A stretch of DNA of 64,000 bases. Source: Saccopteryx bilineata (Eukaryota; Chordata; Mammalia; Chiroptera; Emballonuridae). The DNA lies in assembly GCF_036850765.1 (NCBI RefSeq), contig NC_089493.1:269183034-269247033 (forward strand), written 5' to 3'. Positions 54,690 to 64,000 of this stretch are shown here, piece by piece (the stretch's first letter is position 1; the number at the start of each line of letters is the position of its first letter). Position numbers and translations under genes: made by a program. The notes beneath the pieces are model-generated. The model worked only from the letters and a program-made list of their open reading frames with translations, did no database searches and was not told where the DNA came from.

Positions 54690-56060
54690 CACTTTGTGCA
54701 CACGTGTGCATGTGTGCGTGTGTCTGTGCACGCGTTATGTGTCATTTAGTCAACTCCGACTCCTGGAGACCCTACGAATGAGTGATGTCCTGTCCTCAAC
54801 CGTCCTGCTCAGCTCCTGTAGACTTGCCTACAGTTTCTTTTATTGAGATAATCCATCTAATATTTGGTCTTCTTTTCCTGATGCCTTCTATCTCTCCCAG
54901 CATTATTGCTTTTCCAAAGAGCCCTGCCTTCTCCTGATGCACGTGAAGTAGGACAGCTGCAGTTTTGCAGTTTTGCCTCCGGCGATGCTTCTCACTAATT
55001 CGCTCCAGGACCCACTTGTTTGTCTTCCTGGCAGTCCAGGGTGTCCACGGAGCCAGCCCTCTTCCAACACCATATTTCACATAAATCAAATTTTCTTTCC
55101 CATCAGGCTTCTTCACTATCCAACTTCCCCATCCATATATAGTAACTAGGAACACGCAGGTGTGGGTGAGGTTAGCCTTGGTCTCTAACGACACATCATT
55201 GGCTTGGTGATATTGCCTAATTCTTCTGTTGCTGCCCTTCCAAGTCTCAGTCTTTTCTTAATTTCCTGGCTGGAGTCTCCATTTGAATTGACTGAACCAA
55301 AGTAAGCAAAATCTTCAACAATGTCAACGTATTTCTTGTCTATGTTAAAGCCGTGCATTTATTCTGAAGTCATGATTTTGGTCTCCTTAGTGTTCAAATG
55401 CAGACCTGCTTTGACACTTACTTCTTTCACTTGCCTCAGAGGTCACTGGAAATCATTGCTACTTTCTGCCAGGAAGATGGTATCACCTGTACATCTTAAG
55501 TTATTGATATTCCTTCTACAAAGTTTCACTCCTTCTTCTGAGTCTAGCCCAGTGTTGGGTATGATATGTTCCACACACAGATTAAACAAACGGAGATAAA
55601 ACACAGCCTGAGCTGACACCTTTACCTGAAGAGAACCATTTTGTCTCTCCTTGTTCTGCTGTGACGCTGGCTTTCTGTCCACAGTGCAGGTTATCTGTCA
55701 GGACAATCACTTGCTGAGGCATGCTCATCTCCTTTGGGGCAGCCCAGAGCCTTTCACGATCCATGCATCCAAAGGCTTTACTGGTGTGTCTACGCAACAC
55801 AGACTAAACCTCTGCTGCAATTCTCTGGAGCTCTCCAGCATCCAACAAACATTCACAATTATATCTTGAGTGCCTCTTCCTTTTCTGAATCCAGTGTCAA
55901 CATCCAGCATTTCTTGCTCCACATAAGGAGGAAGCCTTTGTTGCTCCACCTTGACATCACTGTACTTGCATGGGAAATTACAGCAATGGTCCCATAGCTA
56001 CAGCTCTCTGTAGCATTCCCTTTCCTGAAAATCAGGATGTATACCGACTTTCTAGCCTGC
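54690..56060 (-). mobile_element. RTE-clade LINE, 5'-truncated, reverse transcriptase and 3' region
   Basis: RTE LINEs encode a single protein with endonuclease and reverse transcriptase and end in short tandem repeats. On the minus strand, broken frames keep the clade's motifs in order: GFRKGRGTQDIIVNVCWMLE (55834-55893), then LCCVD and the CMDRERLW region (55750-55800), GETKWFSSGKGVSSGC (near 55600-55650), IIPNTGLDSEEG and NINNLRCTGDT (55479-55560). The catalytic YADD-type motif reads CTGD at 55482-55493. C-terminal matches follow (WTARKTNKWVLERISEKH near 55000). The element ends near ACTAAATGACACATAACG and a CACACGCA-type tract (54690-54740). Endonuclease and N-terminus are missing. There are stops and frameshifts; it is inactive. 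Confidence 0.85.
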
Positions 56061-56289
56061 TAGTCATTGATTGTTTTGTACAATATCATCGTGTTACATC
56101 AGGCTGAAATCATTGGTGGTGGATGACCACAAACTTCCTTCAGTCTCCTATGTGTCCCAATGGCTAATTTACCTCTAAATCTTACCTTTAAATCCTTTGT
56201 ACACAGAACACAGCATTTTTAGGGCAGTGAGAGTATTCTGTATGATCCTATAATGGCAGATACAGATCACTATGCGTTCGTCAAAACTT
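56061..56289. other. Unassigned, possibly more of the RTE element
   Basis: This may be decayed upstream sequence of the RTE LINE, but I cannot decode it. Confidence 0.3.
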
Positions 56290-56505
56290 GCAGATGTACA
56301 ACATCAAGAATTGCACTGTGGACTTTGGGTGACAATGACATATCAGCGTGGGTTCATCAGTGTTAACAAAGGTCCCACTCTGGTGTGGAATATGGATAGT
56401 GGGGGAGCTGGTGGGAGGTCAGGGAGGGGGTTATAAAAACTCATTGTACTTTCTGCTCAGTTTTGCTGTGAACCTAAAACTGCTTTTAAAAAAAATAAAG
56501 TCTGT
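56290..56505 (+). mobile_element. Ancient L1 3' UTR
   Basis: AATTGCACTGTGGACTTTGG, GTGACAATGACATATCAGCG, TGGTGGGAGGTCAGGGAGGG and CTCAGTTTTGCTGTGAACCT, CTAAAACTGCTTTTAAAAAA are a textbook old L1 3' end with a short tail. Confidence 0.85.
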
Positions 56506-57289
56506 TTGTTTGTTTTTAATTCTTTGTACTCAGGTTACAAAGACTAGCTTTTGTTTTCCTCAACATACCTAATGAACCCATAGACTTGCTCTCTGAAGTA
56601 TATTACAAACCCTAGAAAGAGCCATGAGAAGGTAAAGGTGGAAACCAGATTGTGAATGTAAACGTGAAGCTTAAATCTCTCGTAAAGAAGGTCTTTACAA
56701 GATCTTTCACAGCTGTTAGAGCTGTTACTATACCCTCCCCAAATTTATAAAGCTGCCCATTTTTAACTATTTTATAATTTTGACTTTTTTTCCTTCATGA
56801 TGCTCTATTATGCTGTTACAATGTTATGTTTTATGTTTTTATTTCTTCAAAACTCAGATCTCTAGCTCCATTTTCTCCTCCTTCCAATCTCTCTGACCAT
56901 CTGTGATGTCTCCAAGCTCAGGCCTTGGCACACAATAGAAGCTCAATCAATTTCCGCTTCCTGTGTTGCTAAGCATGTATCCTGTCCCTTTGCTGAAGAA
57001 TAATCCCCACCTTCAAGGCGCTTGTAATCTTTTTAAGAAGACAATATACAGAACACAAATGAATAATGGAAATATTAATAGTTTTAACACAGCGATCCAA
57101 GACACATCCCCCGGTAGCGTGTGGTTAGCTGCCAGAGAGGGGAAGCTGGCAGCGAAACCGCAGGAGCAGTGAGAGATGGTACCAACCTTCCTGAATATTC
57201 ATCATCTCGAAAAACCGCAGGCGCTTTTGGAAGGCCCGACAGTAGGAGCGAGCCAAGGAAAGAGAAAACTCTGCTTCCTCCTCAACCTT
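56506..57289. other. Unique sequence, no gene seen
   Basis: No repeat or gene recognised. Confidence 0.4.
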
Positions 57290-57675
57290 CTTCTCCAGAA
57301 TCTTCTATAGTCAATGGGATCTTCAGGTTGAACGGAGCCAGATACAATCTGAGTGGTTTAATTGTTATTGATAGCACCATTTTGAACCACGAAGCCCGGG
57401 TGACCTCCCATCCCACGCTCTCCACTAGATAAATTGGGCAACTGGAATAAAACCAATACATGGAATGTGCCTCCCTGCCAACGACGTGCTGCTGTCATCT
57501 TTCCACTACTGTCATCAATTAAAGGATTAAATAATGAATGAACTGGCAGAGTTCAACTATAATCTTCAGACTCCAACACCGAAAACGCTCCGTGAACAGC
57601 AGTGTGGGATTTATGGCTTTCATTTCCCTTCACCGCGCTCCATGAGGGTGCACGCAGTCGTAAACACACCGGCAC

Positions 57676-57728
<53 letters not shown>

Positions 57729-57840
57729 GGTTTCCCTGCCATTTGCATGGCCTTTCTCAATTAGGTGATGAACTTATTAAAATCATTCAGTAAAATAGAT
57801 TTGTCTTGAGGGAAGTTGTTTTAATCTTTTAATTGAGAGG
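57290..57840. promoter_or_regulatory. Candidate conserved non-coding block with embedded CT repeat
   Basis: Repeat-free apart from the (CT)n run. Features include GTGGTTTAATTGTTATTGATA (short form at 57352-57371), ATCAATTAAAGGATTAAATA (57515-57534), CCATTTGCATGGCCTTTCTC near 57739 and TCAATTAGGTGATGAACTTA near 57757. Such mixes of TAAT, TGAT and ATGC cores are typical of enhancers. Composition only. Confidence 0.35.
57680..57726 (+). repeat. (CT)n microsatellite
   Basis: About 23 uninterrupted CT units, read directly. Confidence 0.97.
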
Positions 57841-58134
57841 AGAAAAGCTCTGGGAACCTTGGCCAGCAAGCCCCACCCAGAGTGAGCCAAGAGAAGCACC
57901 CAGGACACCAAGCCAGGAAGACACTCAGCTTGACCTGTGGGACAGCTGGACACGAGAGAGGGGCTATGGCAGACAGGGGCTTCCAGCTGCCCAGGGACAC
58001 CCACAGTGGAAGGGATTTTTTTCTCCAAAAGTTGGCAAAGCTACAAGGATGCAGGAGTTCGGCAAAGATTTAGATAAAGACATGATGCCCATCTATAATA
58101 CAATACTGGGAGGTTGTTAGAGATATTGATTAAT
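57841..58134. other. Unique sequence, no gene seen
   Basis: No repeat or gene recognised. Confidence 0.4.
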
Positions 58135-58395
58135 CATCGTAGTAGCTTACACTTATAGATCCTGTACAATGGCACAGGCACTGTGCCCAATACTTTGCAT
58201 AGATGATCTCATTTGAGCTTCACGAGAACCCTATAATGCAAATAAAATGATTAACCTGGTCTTTGAAATAAGAAACCTCGGGCTCAGGCTCAAGGAAGTT
58301 AAATAACAAAAATCACACAGCTGGTCTGTGCAGTAGAGCTGGGATTCAAATCAGTCAGACAGATTCCAGAGCCCGATTCATATCATAGCCACAGG
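58135..58395 (+). repeat. MIR SINE, nearly full length
   Basis: GGCACTGTGCCCAATACTTT, GATCTCATTTGAGCTTCACG, AATCACACAGCTGGTCTGTG and GAGCTGGGATTCAAATCAGT are collinear with MIR. Confidence 0.88.
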
Positions 58396-58524
58396 CCTAA
58401 CTCCTCTTCCCTTCCTGTAGCATTCCTCAACTTTTGGGATTCATTGTACAGAGGAAAGTACCCATTACCATATTCTCCACAAATTCTCCCTTAATGCCAT
58501 AATGAGAACCAGACTAGCATGTGC

Positions 58525-58620
58525 AGGCAAATGTACACGTGCGTGCATATAAACACGCGCACACGTACGTATGTGCTTACGCACATGCGCACACGCACAC
58601 ACATACACACACACACAGCC
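58525..58620 (+). repeat. Degenerate (CA)n/(CG) alternating purine-pyrimidine tract
   Basis: ACACGTGCGTGCATATAAAC through ACACACACACACAG is almost entirely alternating purine-pyrimidine, so it could adopt Z-DNA. Confidence 0.85.
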
Positions 58621-60312
58621 AAAGAGGATGACTAAGGGCAATACAGAGAATGCCCTTAGTTCTCTCTCTCTCTTTCCTTCTCTCTCTCTCTCACCCTACC
58701 AGGCAGGATAAGCAGATTGAACAAAGCTCTCAGGTGCAGTCTCTTCCAGAACCCCTGCTACACCCCACGCCATCAGAGGAGTATCACAGGTTTGTTGCTG
58801 TCCAACACTAGACAGGTAACATCACCTGGGAGTCGCTGGTACCTCAGAAACCTGAAAGTCATTATACAGAATGGACAGACTGCACATAGCACAAAAATGG
58901 GGCAAAAGTGTCCATCGGAGAACACAGAGGGGTCATCAGCCACCAGCAGCGTCTCCCAGAGCTGGTTGCAGGGAATCAAGAGCAGGACTGCGCTTGGCAA
59001 ACACACAACAGGTCCAAGAGAAAGGGAGTTCATTCAGGCCGTGTCCCAGCTGTTGCCCCAGCCCACGCCCTTCACCTCGGCACCGGGAAAGAGGACCCTG
59101 AGTCTGATGAACCCCCTTCCCTGCACTCCCTGCCAGCTGTCCTCCTGAGCAGCAGTCCTGCCTGATTGGCTTGTGTTTGCAGTGCTGGGGAGGAGGTGGT
59201 CCTGGGTAGAGGGGGACGGAGGGGAGCTTTATGTCTTCTTAGGAAGGATCAGGGCTCCCAAGGCCCGAGGGCAACCATGTTACCTACCGCTCCTCACAGA
59301 ACTTGGCCTCGGCCTTCCAAGGCATATGCGGCATCTGGAAACATTCATGGGCCTTGAAGGCCCCCTCTGCTCCCTGATGGAAGCTGCCCACATGAAGGCT
59401 ACACTCCCCTCTGCTGTTTTATAAGGAGCAGAGCCTCCTTCTCTCCCAAACACAAACACTGACACCCTAATGTCTGGTTTTACTGGGTCTCTCGTCGAAA
59501 ATTGCTCGCTAGGGGAGCTGAGACCAGCATAGTGTTTCACCAAAGTCCCCCAGAGGCACCAGTTACAAGGAACAAGGCCGCAGCCCCCTCAGAGCCTGTG
59601 GCCTGGCTGAGGCCAAGAGAACCAAGGAGAAGGCTGACCCCTTCCGGCAGTCACACTGTGTGAAGGGGAGGTGAGCAGAGAACAACCCGGCATTCATGCA
59701 AATGCTACTGCGTGTATAAAACTGGGTTACTGGGAAGAGAGGGCCTGGAATTCCATAGTCTCTGCTGATATTTGGGTTCCTTAGACTACAGAAGATGGAA
59801 CACTAGACCTGAAAAAGGCAGAAACCCGGCTAGGAGCAAAGTTAACTGGAGACAAAGGAAAAAACAAGTCACTGGCACCCAGCATTTAGAAGTTCATGGC
59901 ACAACAGCCTGGCCAGGCCTCCTCTGCTGGGGAAGCCTAGTGCCAGTTCTAGTCCCCGGCTGGAGGTCATTCCCTGGGCAAAGGACCCATAAGGTCTTCT
60001 CTGCTCTCTGGTCTGACCCTGCCCAACACTTAACTTGCTAAATATGCCCAACATTTCCTCCCTAGTCCCATTCCTTACCCCACAGACATGCACCTTTCCG
60101 TGGGAGAAATATTGAAGAATTTGGAGCTCCAGGAGTGAGAGTTTTCAGTGATGGTCTCCGCCTTCCCAGGGTTTACCCCGGTTCACGAGTCTATCTGTAT
60201 GGCCTCCATTTTTCACAACTGGTCCCAAGGCACACAACCGCAAGAATAGGCTGTCACTAGGGGGGATGACCTCACTGTGTGCTTCCAGCCCCTACAAAAG
60301 TAACGTTATCTG
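58621..60312. other. Unique GC-moderate sequence, no gene seen
   Basis: It contains a short CT-rich stretch (58660-58695). A 143-codon frame at 58717-59148 overlaps three others and resembles no family; not called. Confidence 0.4.
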
Positions 60313-60540
60313 ATTGAAAATATCATTTCCCATTTAGTTGTAGGTGGGACATAAAAGTGAAACTAAGAGACATTGATAATGTCTAGATAGAAGGTGACAG
60401 AGGACAATCTGACTTTGGGTGATGGGTGTGCTACATAAGTGAATGACAAGATAACCTGGACTTGTTATCTTTGAATATATGTATCCTGATTTATTGTTGT
60501 CGCCCCATTAAAAAAATAAAATTATTTAATAAAAAAAAAA
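60313..60540 (+). mobile_element. 5'-truncated L1 3' end
   Basis: GTAGGTGGGACATAAAAGTG, GATAGAAGGTGACAGAGGAC, GGTGATGGGTGTGCTACATA and GTCGCCCCATTAAAAAAATA match the 3' UTR of the L1 at 40935-43330. AAAAGTAAC(G/A)TTATCTG flanks it (from 60297 and from about 60538), a 17 bp duplication with one change. Confidence 0.88.
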
Positions 60541-60604
60541 AAAGTAACATTATCTGGAGATGAGGACCAGTGTGGAAGAAGCATTTGCTCATCAGCCCTC
60601 CATG

Positions 60605-61145
60605 TGGATACGTGCCCTGGTCAATGATGCCATACTACAAATCACTCCAAAACTTAGTGATGTAAAACAACCACAATCTGATTTTGCTCATGGTTCTGTG
60701 AGCTGGGAACCTGCAAAGGGTCAGACCGGGCAGTTCTCATCTGGAGCCTTTCGCACAGCTGTGGTCAGATGTCAGCTTGCTGTGGCCCTCTGAGGGCTTG
60801 ACTAGACTGCATCTCCTAGGGGACTCACACAGAGGCTGCCACTTGCTGCTACAATCAGCTGGTTGTTCAACAGGCTGTGTGAGCTCCGGCCTCTCCAGGG
60901 GAGTTGCATCTCTTACACGGCAGTCGTCTGTCCCCAGATTCAGAGTCCCAAGACAACAGTTAAGGGCTGGGTGCCTTTTGTTACTTAGTCTCAAAAAACC
61001 ACTCAGCATCACCGCTGAAACAGTCACGAGATCGACCCAGATTTGAGGGGAGAAGACCCGACCCCTACCTTCACTGGGAGAAGTATCAGAGCATGTGGGG
61101 GTAGTTGTTAATTGCTGCTACGTGATTGTCCCCAACATGAAGTTG
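60605..61145 (-). mobile_element. MLT1J-like MaLR LTR
   Basis: CAAATCACTCCAAAACTTAG, TGATGTAAAACAACCACAAT, GCTCATGGTTCTGTGAGCTG, GACCCAGATTTGAGGGGAGA, CTTCACTGGGAGAAGTATCA and GAGCATGTGGGGGTAGTTGT are the reverse complement order of an MLT1J-type LTR. Confidence 0.75.
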
Positions 61146-62084
61146 AAGGGATTCCAAGACGATTACTGAACGGTCAAAAATCACATTCCTAAAAGTTAAT
61201 GCAACAGGAATTCAAACCCAGCCTTGTCTGATGCCAAACCAGTCACCCCTTTGGCTAGGTCACACCTGCCCCGTGAGCCAGGGCAGTCCTGCTCTCTGTG
61301 CCTTGGTGACCAAAGGCATGAGGGACTAAACGTGCACTCCATGTATAGAAATGGTAGGCTTCCTTGTTCTTTCTTGCTTGCTTGCTTTTTTCTCCTTTTT
61401 CTTGGTAAGCATCAACTGACCACCTGGTTTGCTTGCCTCCCTAACTTATTTCTGAATTAGCTGTCAAGTTCTACCACCCCCACCTTCATGTTGCGCCCTC
61501 ACCCCACCAGGACTGTAGAAATTAAGACGTAAGGAGGTGATGTCACCATGCTAAAGGCTGAAACAGAAGGGAGTTTCCAACTTGTCACCAAGCTATCAGT
61601 AAATAGCATCCTCCCCAAGGCTGAAGTCGTGTTTAACTAAAAGGATGGACAAAGATACTGCATATGAAGCTCGAGTATGTGCAAGAACTCTAGAGTTTGA
61701 GAGGTTGAAGGGTCACTCAGGTTCCTCCAATTGTTTCTTCTGAAAACACTTAGAGATATTTCCTGCATCCATCCGGAATGATGAGCGCAGACATTACGGT
61801 GATCAAACACGAACAACTGTATCATCTGAACTGTTCATCGGAAAGAGTTCTCATTTCCAAATGATCCTTCAGGTGATCATAACAGATTATAGACTTAATT
61901 GCATCCTGTTCACAACCACTGAATGCTTTGGCTGAGTGGCTTCTGTTGTCAATTGTTCTCCCTGAAGGATGAAGAGTCCACGCCCTCCAGCGCCATAACA
62001 TCTGCCTCTAGTTAGTCCAGTGACCAGGTGGGAAGGAGAGAGCTCTCAGGCACAGCAGCACGATAGCAGTTTTGACATCTTATA
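61146..62084. other. Unique sequence, no gene seen
   Basis: It contains CTTGCTTGCTTGC (61371-61385). No gene recognised. Confidence 0.4.
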
Positions 62085-62296
62085 GTCTTGGACTCAAATC
62101 CTCATACTGACAACTTATTCATCTCCGATCCTCAACCTTTTCAAGCCTTGGGTACCTGACTGTAAAATACAGATAATAAGAGCATCTTCCTTTTAAGGGT
62201 TGTTATAAGATCCTGTTAAATGAGATGAAGTGACATCATACTTATCATGATGCCCAACAGCATTAAATAAATATTAGGTGTTATTATATCCCCTAG
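62085..62296 (-). repeat. MIR SINE
   Basis: TTGGACTCAAATCCTCATAC, TACCTGACTGTAAAATACAG, GGGTTGTTATAAGATCCTGT and CATTAAATAAATATTAGGTG match reversed MIR. A SINE inserted immediately after it. Confidence 0.8.
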
Positions 62297-62313
62297 AAGT
62301 AATTAGAGAATTT

Positions 62314-62671
62314 ATTAAGTGAGAAGAGGGGAGGCAGAGAGGCAGATTCCTGTATGCATCCTGACCAGGATCCACCCAGCAAGCCCCATCAGGGGCAATG
62401 TACTGCCTGTCTGTGGTATTGCTCCATTGCTCAGCAACCAAGCTAATTTTAGTGCCTGAAGCAGAGGCTCTGGAGCCATCCTCAGTGCCTGGGGCCAACT
62501 CACTAAAACCAACCAAGCCATGGCTGTAGGATGGGAAGAGAGAGAGAGAGAAGAGGGAGTGAGAGGGGTAGCAAAGCAGAAGGTTGCTATCCTGTGTGCC
62601 CTTACCAGGAATCAAATTTGGGACATCCACACACCAGGCCAATACTCTACCACTGAGCCAACCAGCCAGGG
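62314..62671 (-). mobile_element. tRNA-derived bat SINE, family A
   Basis: The minus-strand head CCCTGGCTGGTTGGCTCAGT, box A GTGGTAGAGTATTGGCC, ATTTGATTCCTGGTAAGGGC as box B region, GCCCCAGGCACTGAGGATGG, and tail toward 62314. The 17 bp duplication AAGTAATTAGAGAATTT flanks it (62297-62313 and 62672-62688). Confidence 0.93.
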
Positions 62672-62689
62672 AAGTAATTAGAGAATTTT

Positions 62690-63017
62690 GGAATAATGAG
62701 GAAGCTTATATTGGAAGAAAGGGGGGCAGAGGTTAGTCAGACTTGAGAGGCCTCACAAGTACACCAGTTTTAGGGAGGCAAGGAGTCAAATCCCAGGAGA
62801 TCGCCGAAGGGAAAGAAGGTGTAGAGAAGCATGCAGTATCTGGTATTTGGAAGTTTAAAGAGTCAACAATAACCAAACATAAGTCAAGACTGTCTTGTGC
62901 TAGGCTCTTATCTCTCAAATAATGTTCTGAAATGCCGGGCTGCTCAACATCCACAAGCAGAAAGACTTCTCACGCCACATAAAATCTAATATCTTTAACA
63001 TGTGAAGTCACAGAAAT
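62690..63017. other. Unique sequence, no gene seen
   Basis: No repeat or gene recognised. Confidence 0.4.
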
Positions 63018-63245
63018 TAAGAAGAGGCAACATTCACTGAGCACCTACTGTGTGCAAAATACAGTATGCCGTTTCTACGTATATTACACCACTGATTCCT
63101 CACATTATGCTGAAGCATTGGAATCCTTGCCCCTATATTTCACAGGTAAAAAAAAACTGAGGTTCAAAGAAGTTGATATACGTAAGGTCATGGAGTTAGA
63201 ATGTGTGTGAGCTGGAGGTTAAAGCCCACCTAACTCTGAAACTGG
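63018..63245 (+). repeat. MIR SINE
   Basis: TTCACTGAGCACCTACTGTG, CACTGATTCCTCACATTATG and AAACTGAGGTTCAAAGAAGT follow MIR. Confidence 0.82.
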
Positions 63246-64000
63246 TGTTCTTTGCATTGTATCTTCCAGAGAGGTTTCCTAGAAGATCAGCGCATGTTGG
63301 GCTTCGACAGACGGCAGACTCTTCTGAACTGGGGAAGCGCAGGGGAGTTGTCCAAAGGCCACAGCCACAACAGAAACATCATCCTCCCCTCGTTTTCTTC
63401 TCCATTATCTGATTCCGGTTATTTCCTGCCAGGAAAGCAAGAACATTAGGACTTGACTTTGAATCTGTACTTTCCTGACCTTTGGCATTTACTTCCTCTG
63501 TAATCTTAATTTTTCAACTCCGTTCAAGTACATTAAAGACAGCATTTGACCTTAGGTTAGGTAGTTTGTTCTCGTATGAAATCATTATATTGGCAGCACC
63601 CAAAACAGAGCTCCTGGTCATATGAGATAGAAGGCTAACAACTGTGCAAGAGATTTTGACAAATGAAAACCCAGCTACATATTTCTCTCCCAGATCTTAA
63701 CTGGCACACAATAAAATATACAGTAATATAACTCACTGAATAATGAAAACTAGGTCACTGGAATGATGTAGAAGTGACCTAAAAACATGTTGTTGTGAGC
63801 ACCAAGCTGAGAAGCCAGTGGCAATTTTCTGTTTCAAGAAAGCAGCATTGTTCTATATTACATTTAGAACTGTGGCTTGTCTCACAGAATGCAGCTAAAC
63901 GTTGGGTCTCTTGTACCTAAGGCACATGATGGCAATGTGAATGCATGCTCCCCATGCAAGTCCGTGTATGGAATCAATCTGGAATGATTCTTTAAAAAGG
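63246..64000. other. Unique sequence, no gene seen
   Basis: No repeat or gene recognised up to the window edge. Confidence 0.4.

Noticed and set aside
58717..59148. 143-codon open frame
   Set aside because: Four frames overlap here on both strands, with no known domain and no conservation evidence.

Overview
The window is nuclear DNA of a placental mammal, most probably a bat. It carries mammal-wide relics (MIR, L2, MaLR and MLT2 LTRs, MER5, Tigger1), many tRNA-derived SINEs of the kind known from Chiroptera (heads reading GGCCCTGGCCGGTTGGCTCA, bodies ending in A-tails, precise target-site duplications), and several hAT-type MITEs with 8-9 bp duplications. The long SINE type (about 350-430 bp) is not the classic short vespertilionid VES. 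I suspect a sheath-tailed (emballonurid) or related bat, but this rests on memory and is weak.

I find no functional protein-coding gene, tRNA, rRNA or CRISPR array. The only recognisable gene-derived sequence is a 5'-truncated processed pseudogene of the chaperonin subunit CCT5 (about 5704-7275). Almost all open reading frames are chance frames or lie inside SINEs, LINEs or microsatellites. The window is best read as intergenic or intronic.

Layout. 0-16 kb: a MaLR LTR split by a hAT MITE, MIR and L2 relics, the CCT5 pseudogene, a GATA microsatellite, a SINE, a long ancient L1 relic, a candidate conserved non-coding block (14.3-14.5 kb), an MLT1 LTR and a GC-box array. 17-26 kb: an L2 carrying two later insertions, a 5'-inverted (twin-primed) L1, ancient L1 relics, a near-perfect foldback element (21721-21912), a second hAT MITE type (22484-22777) and a SINE. 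26-36 kb: LTR relics, MER5, an AT-rich unique block that looks conserved (30.4-31.0 kb), a second copy of the first hAT MITE in opposite orientation (31.9-32.3 kb), and a SINE sitting inside another MITE (33.6-34.2 kb). 36-49 kb: unique sequence, then a 5'-truncated relatively young L1 (40.9-43.3 kb). 49-64 kb: MaLR LTR, L2 with a SINE inside, a Tigger1 derivative, four further SINEs, an RTE-clade LINE on the minus strand (54.7-56.1 kb), a candidate conserved block with an embedded CT repeat (57.3-57.8 kb), an L1 3' end, an MLT1J-like LTR and more MIR/SINE copies.

Nothing here works as a multi-gene system. The most unusual objects are the compound foldback element, the hAT MITE family it appears to derive from, the RTE LINE, and several repeat-free AT-rich blocks that may be regulatory. 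Family names come from sequence recognition without a database; orientations and ends are approximate unless a target-site duplication is stated.
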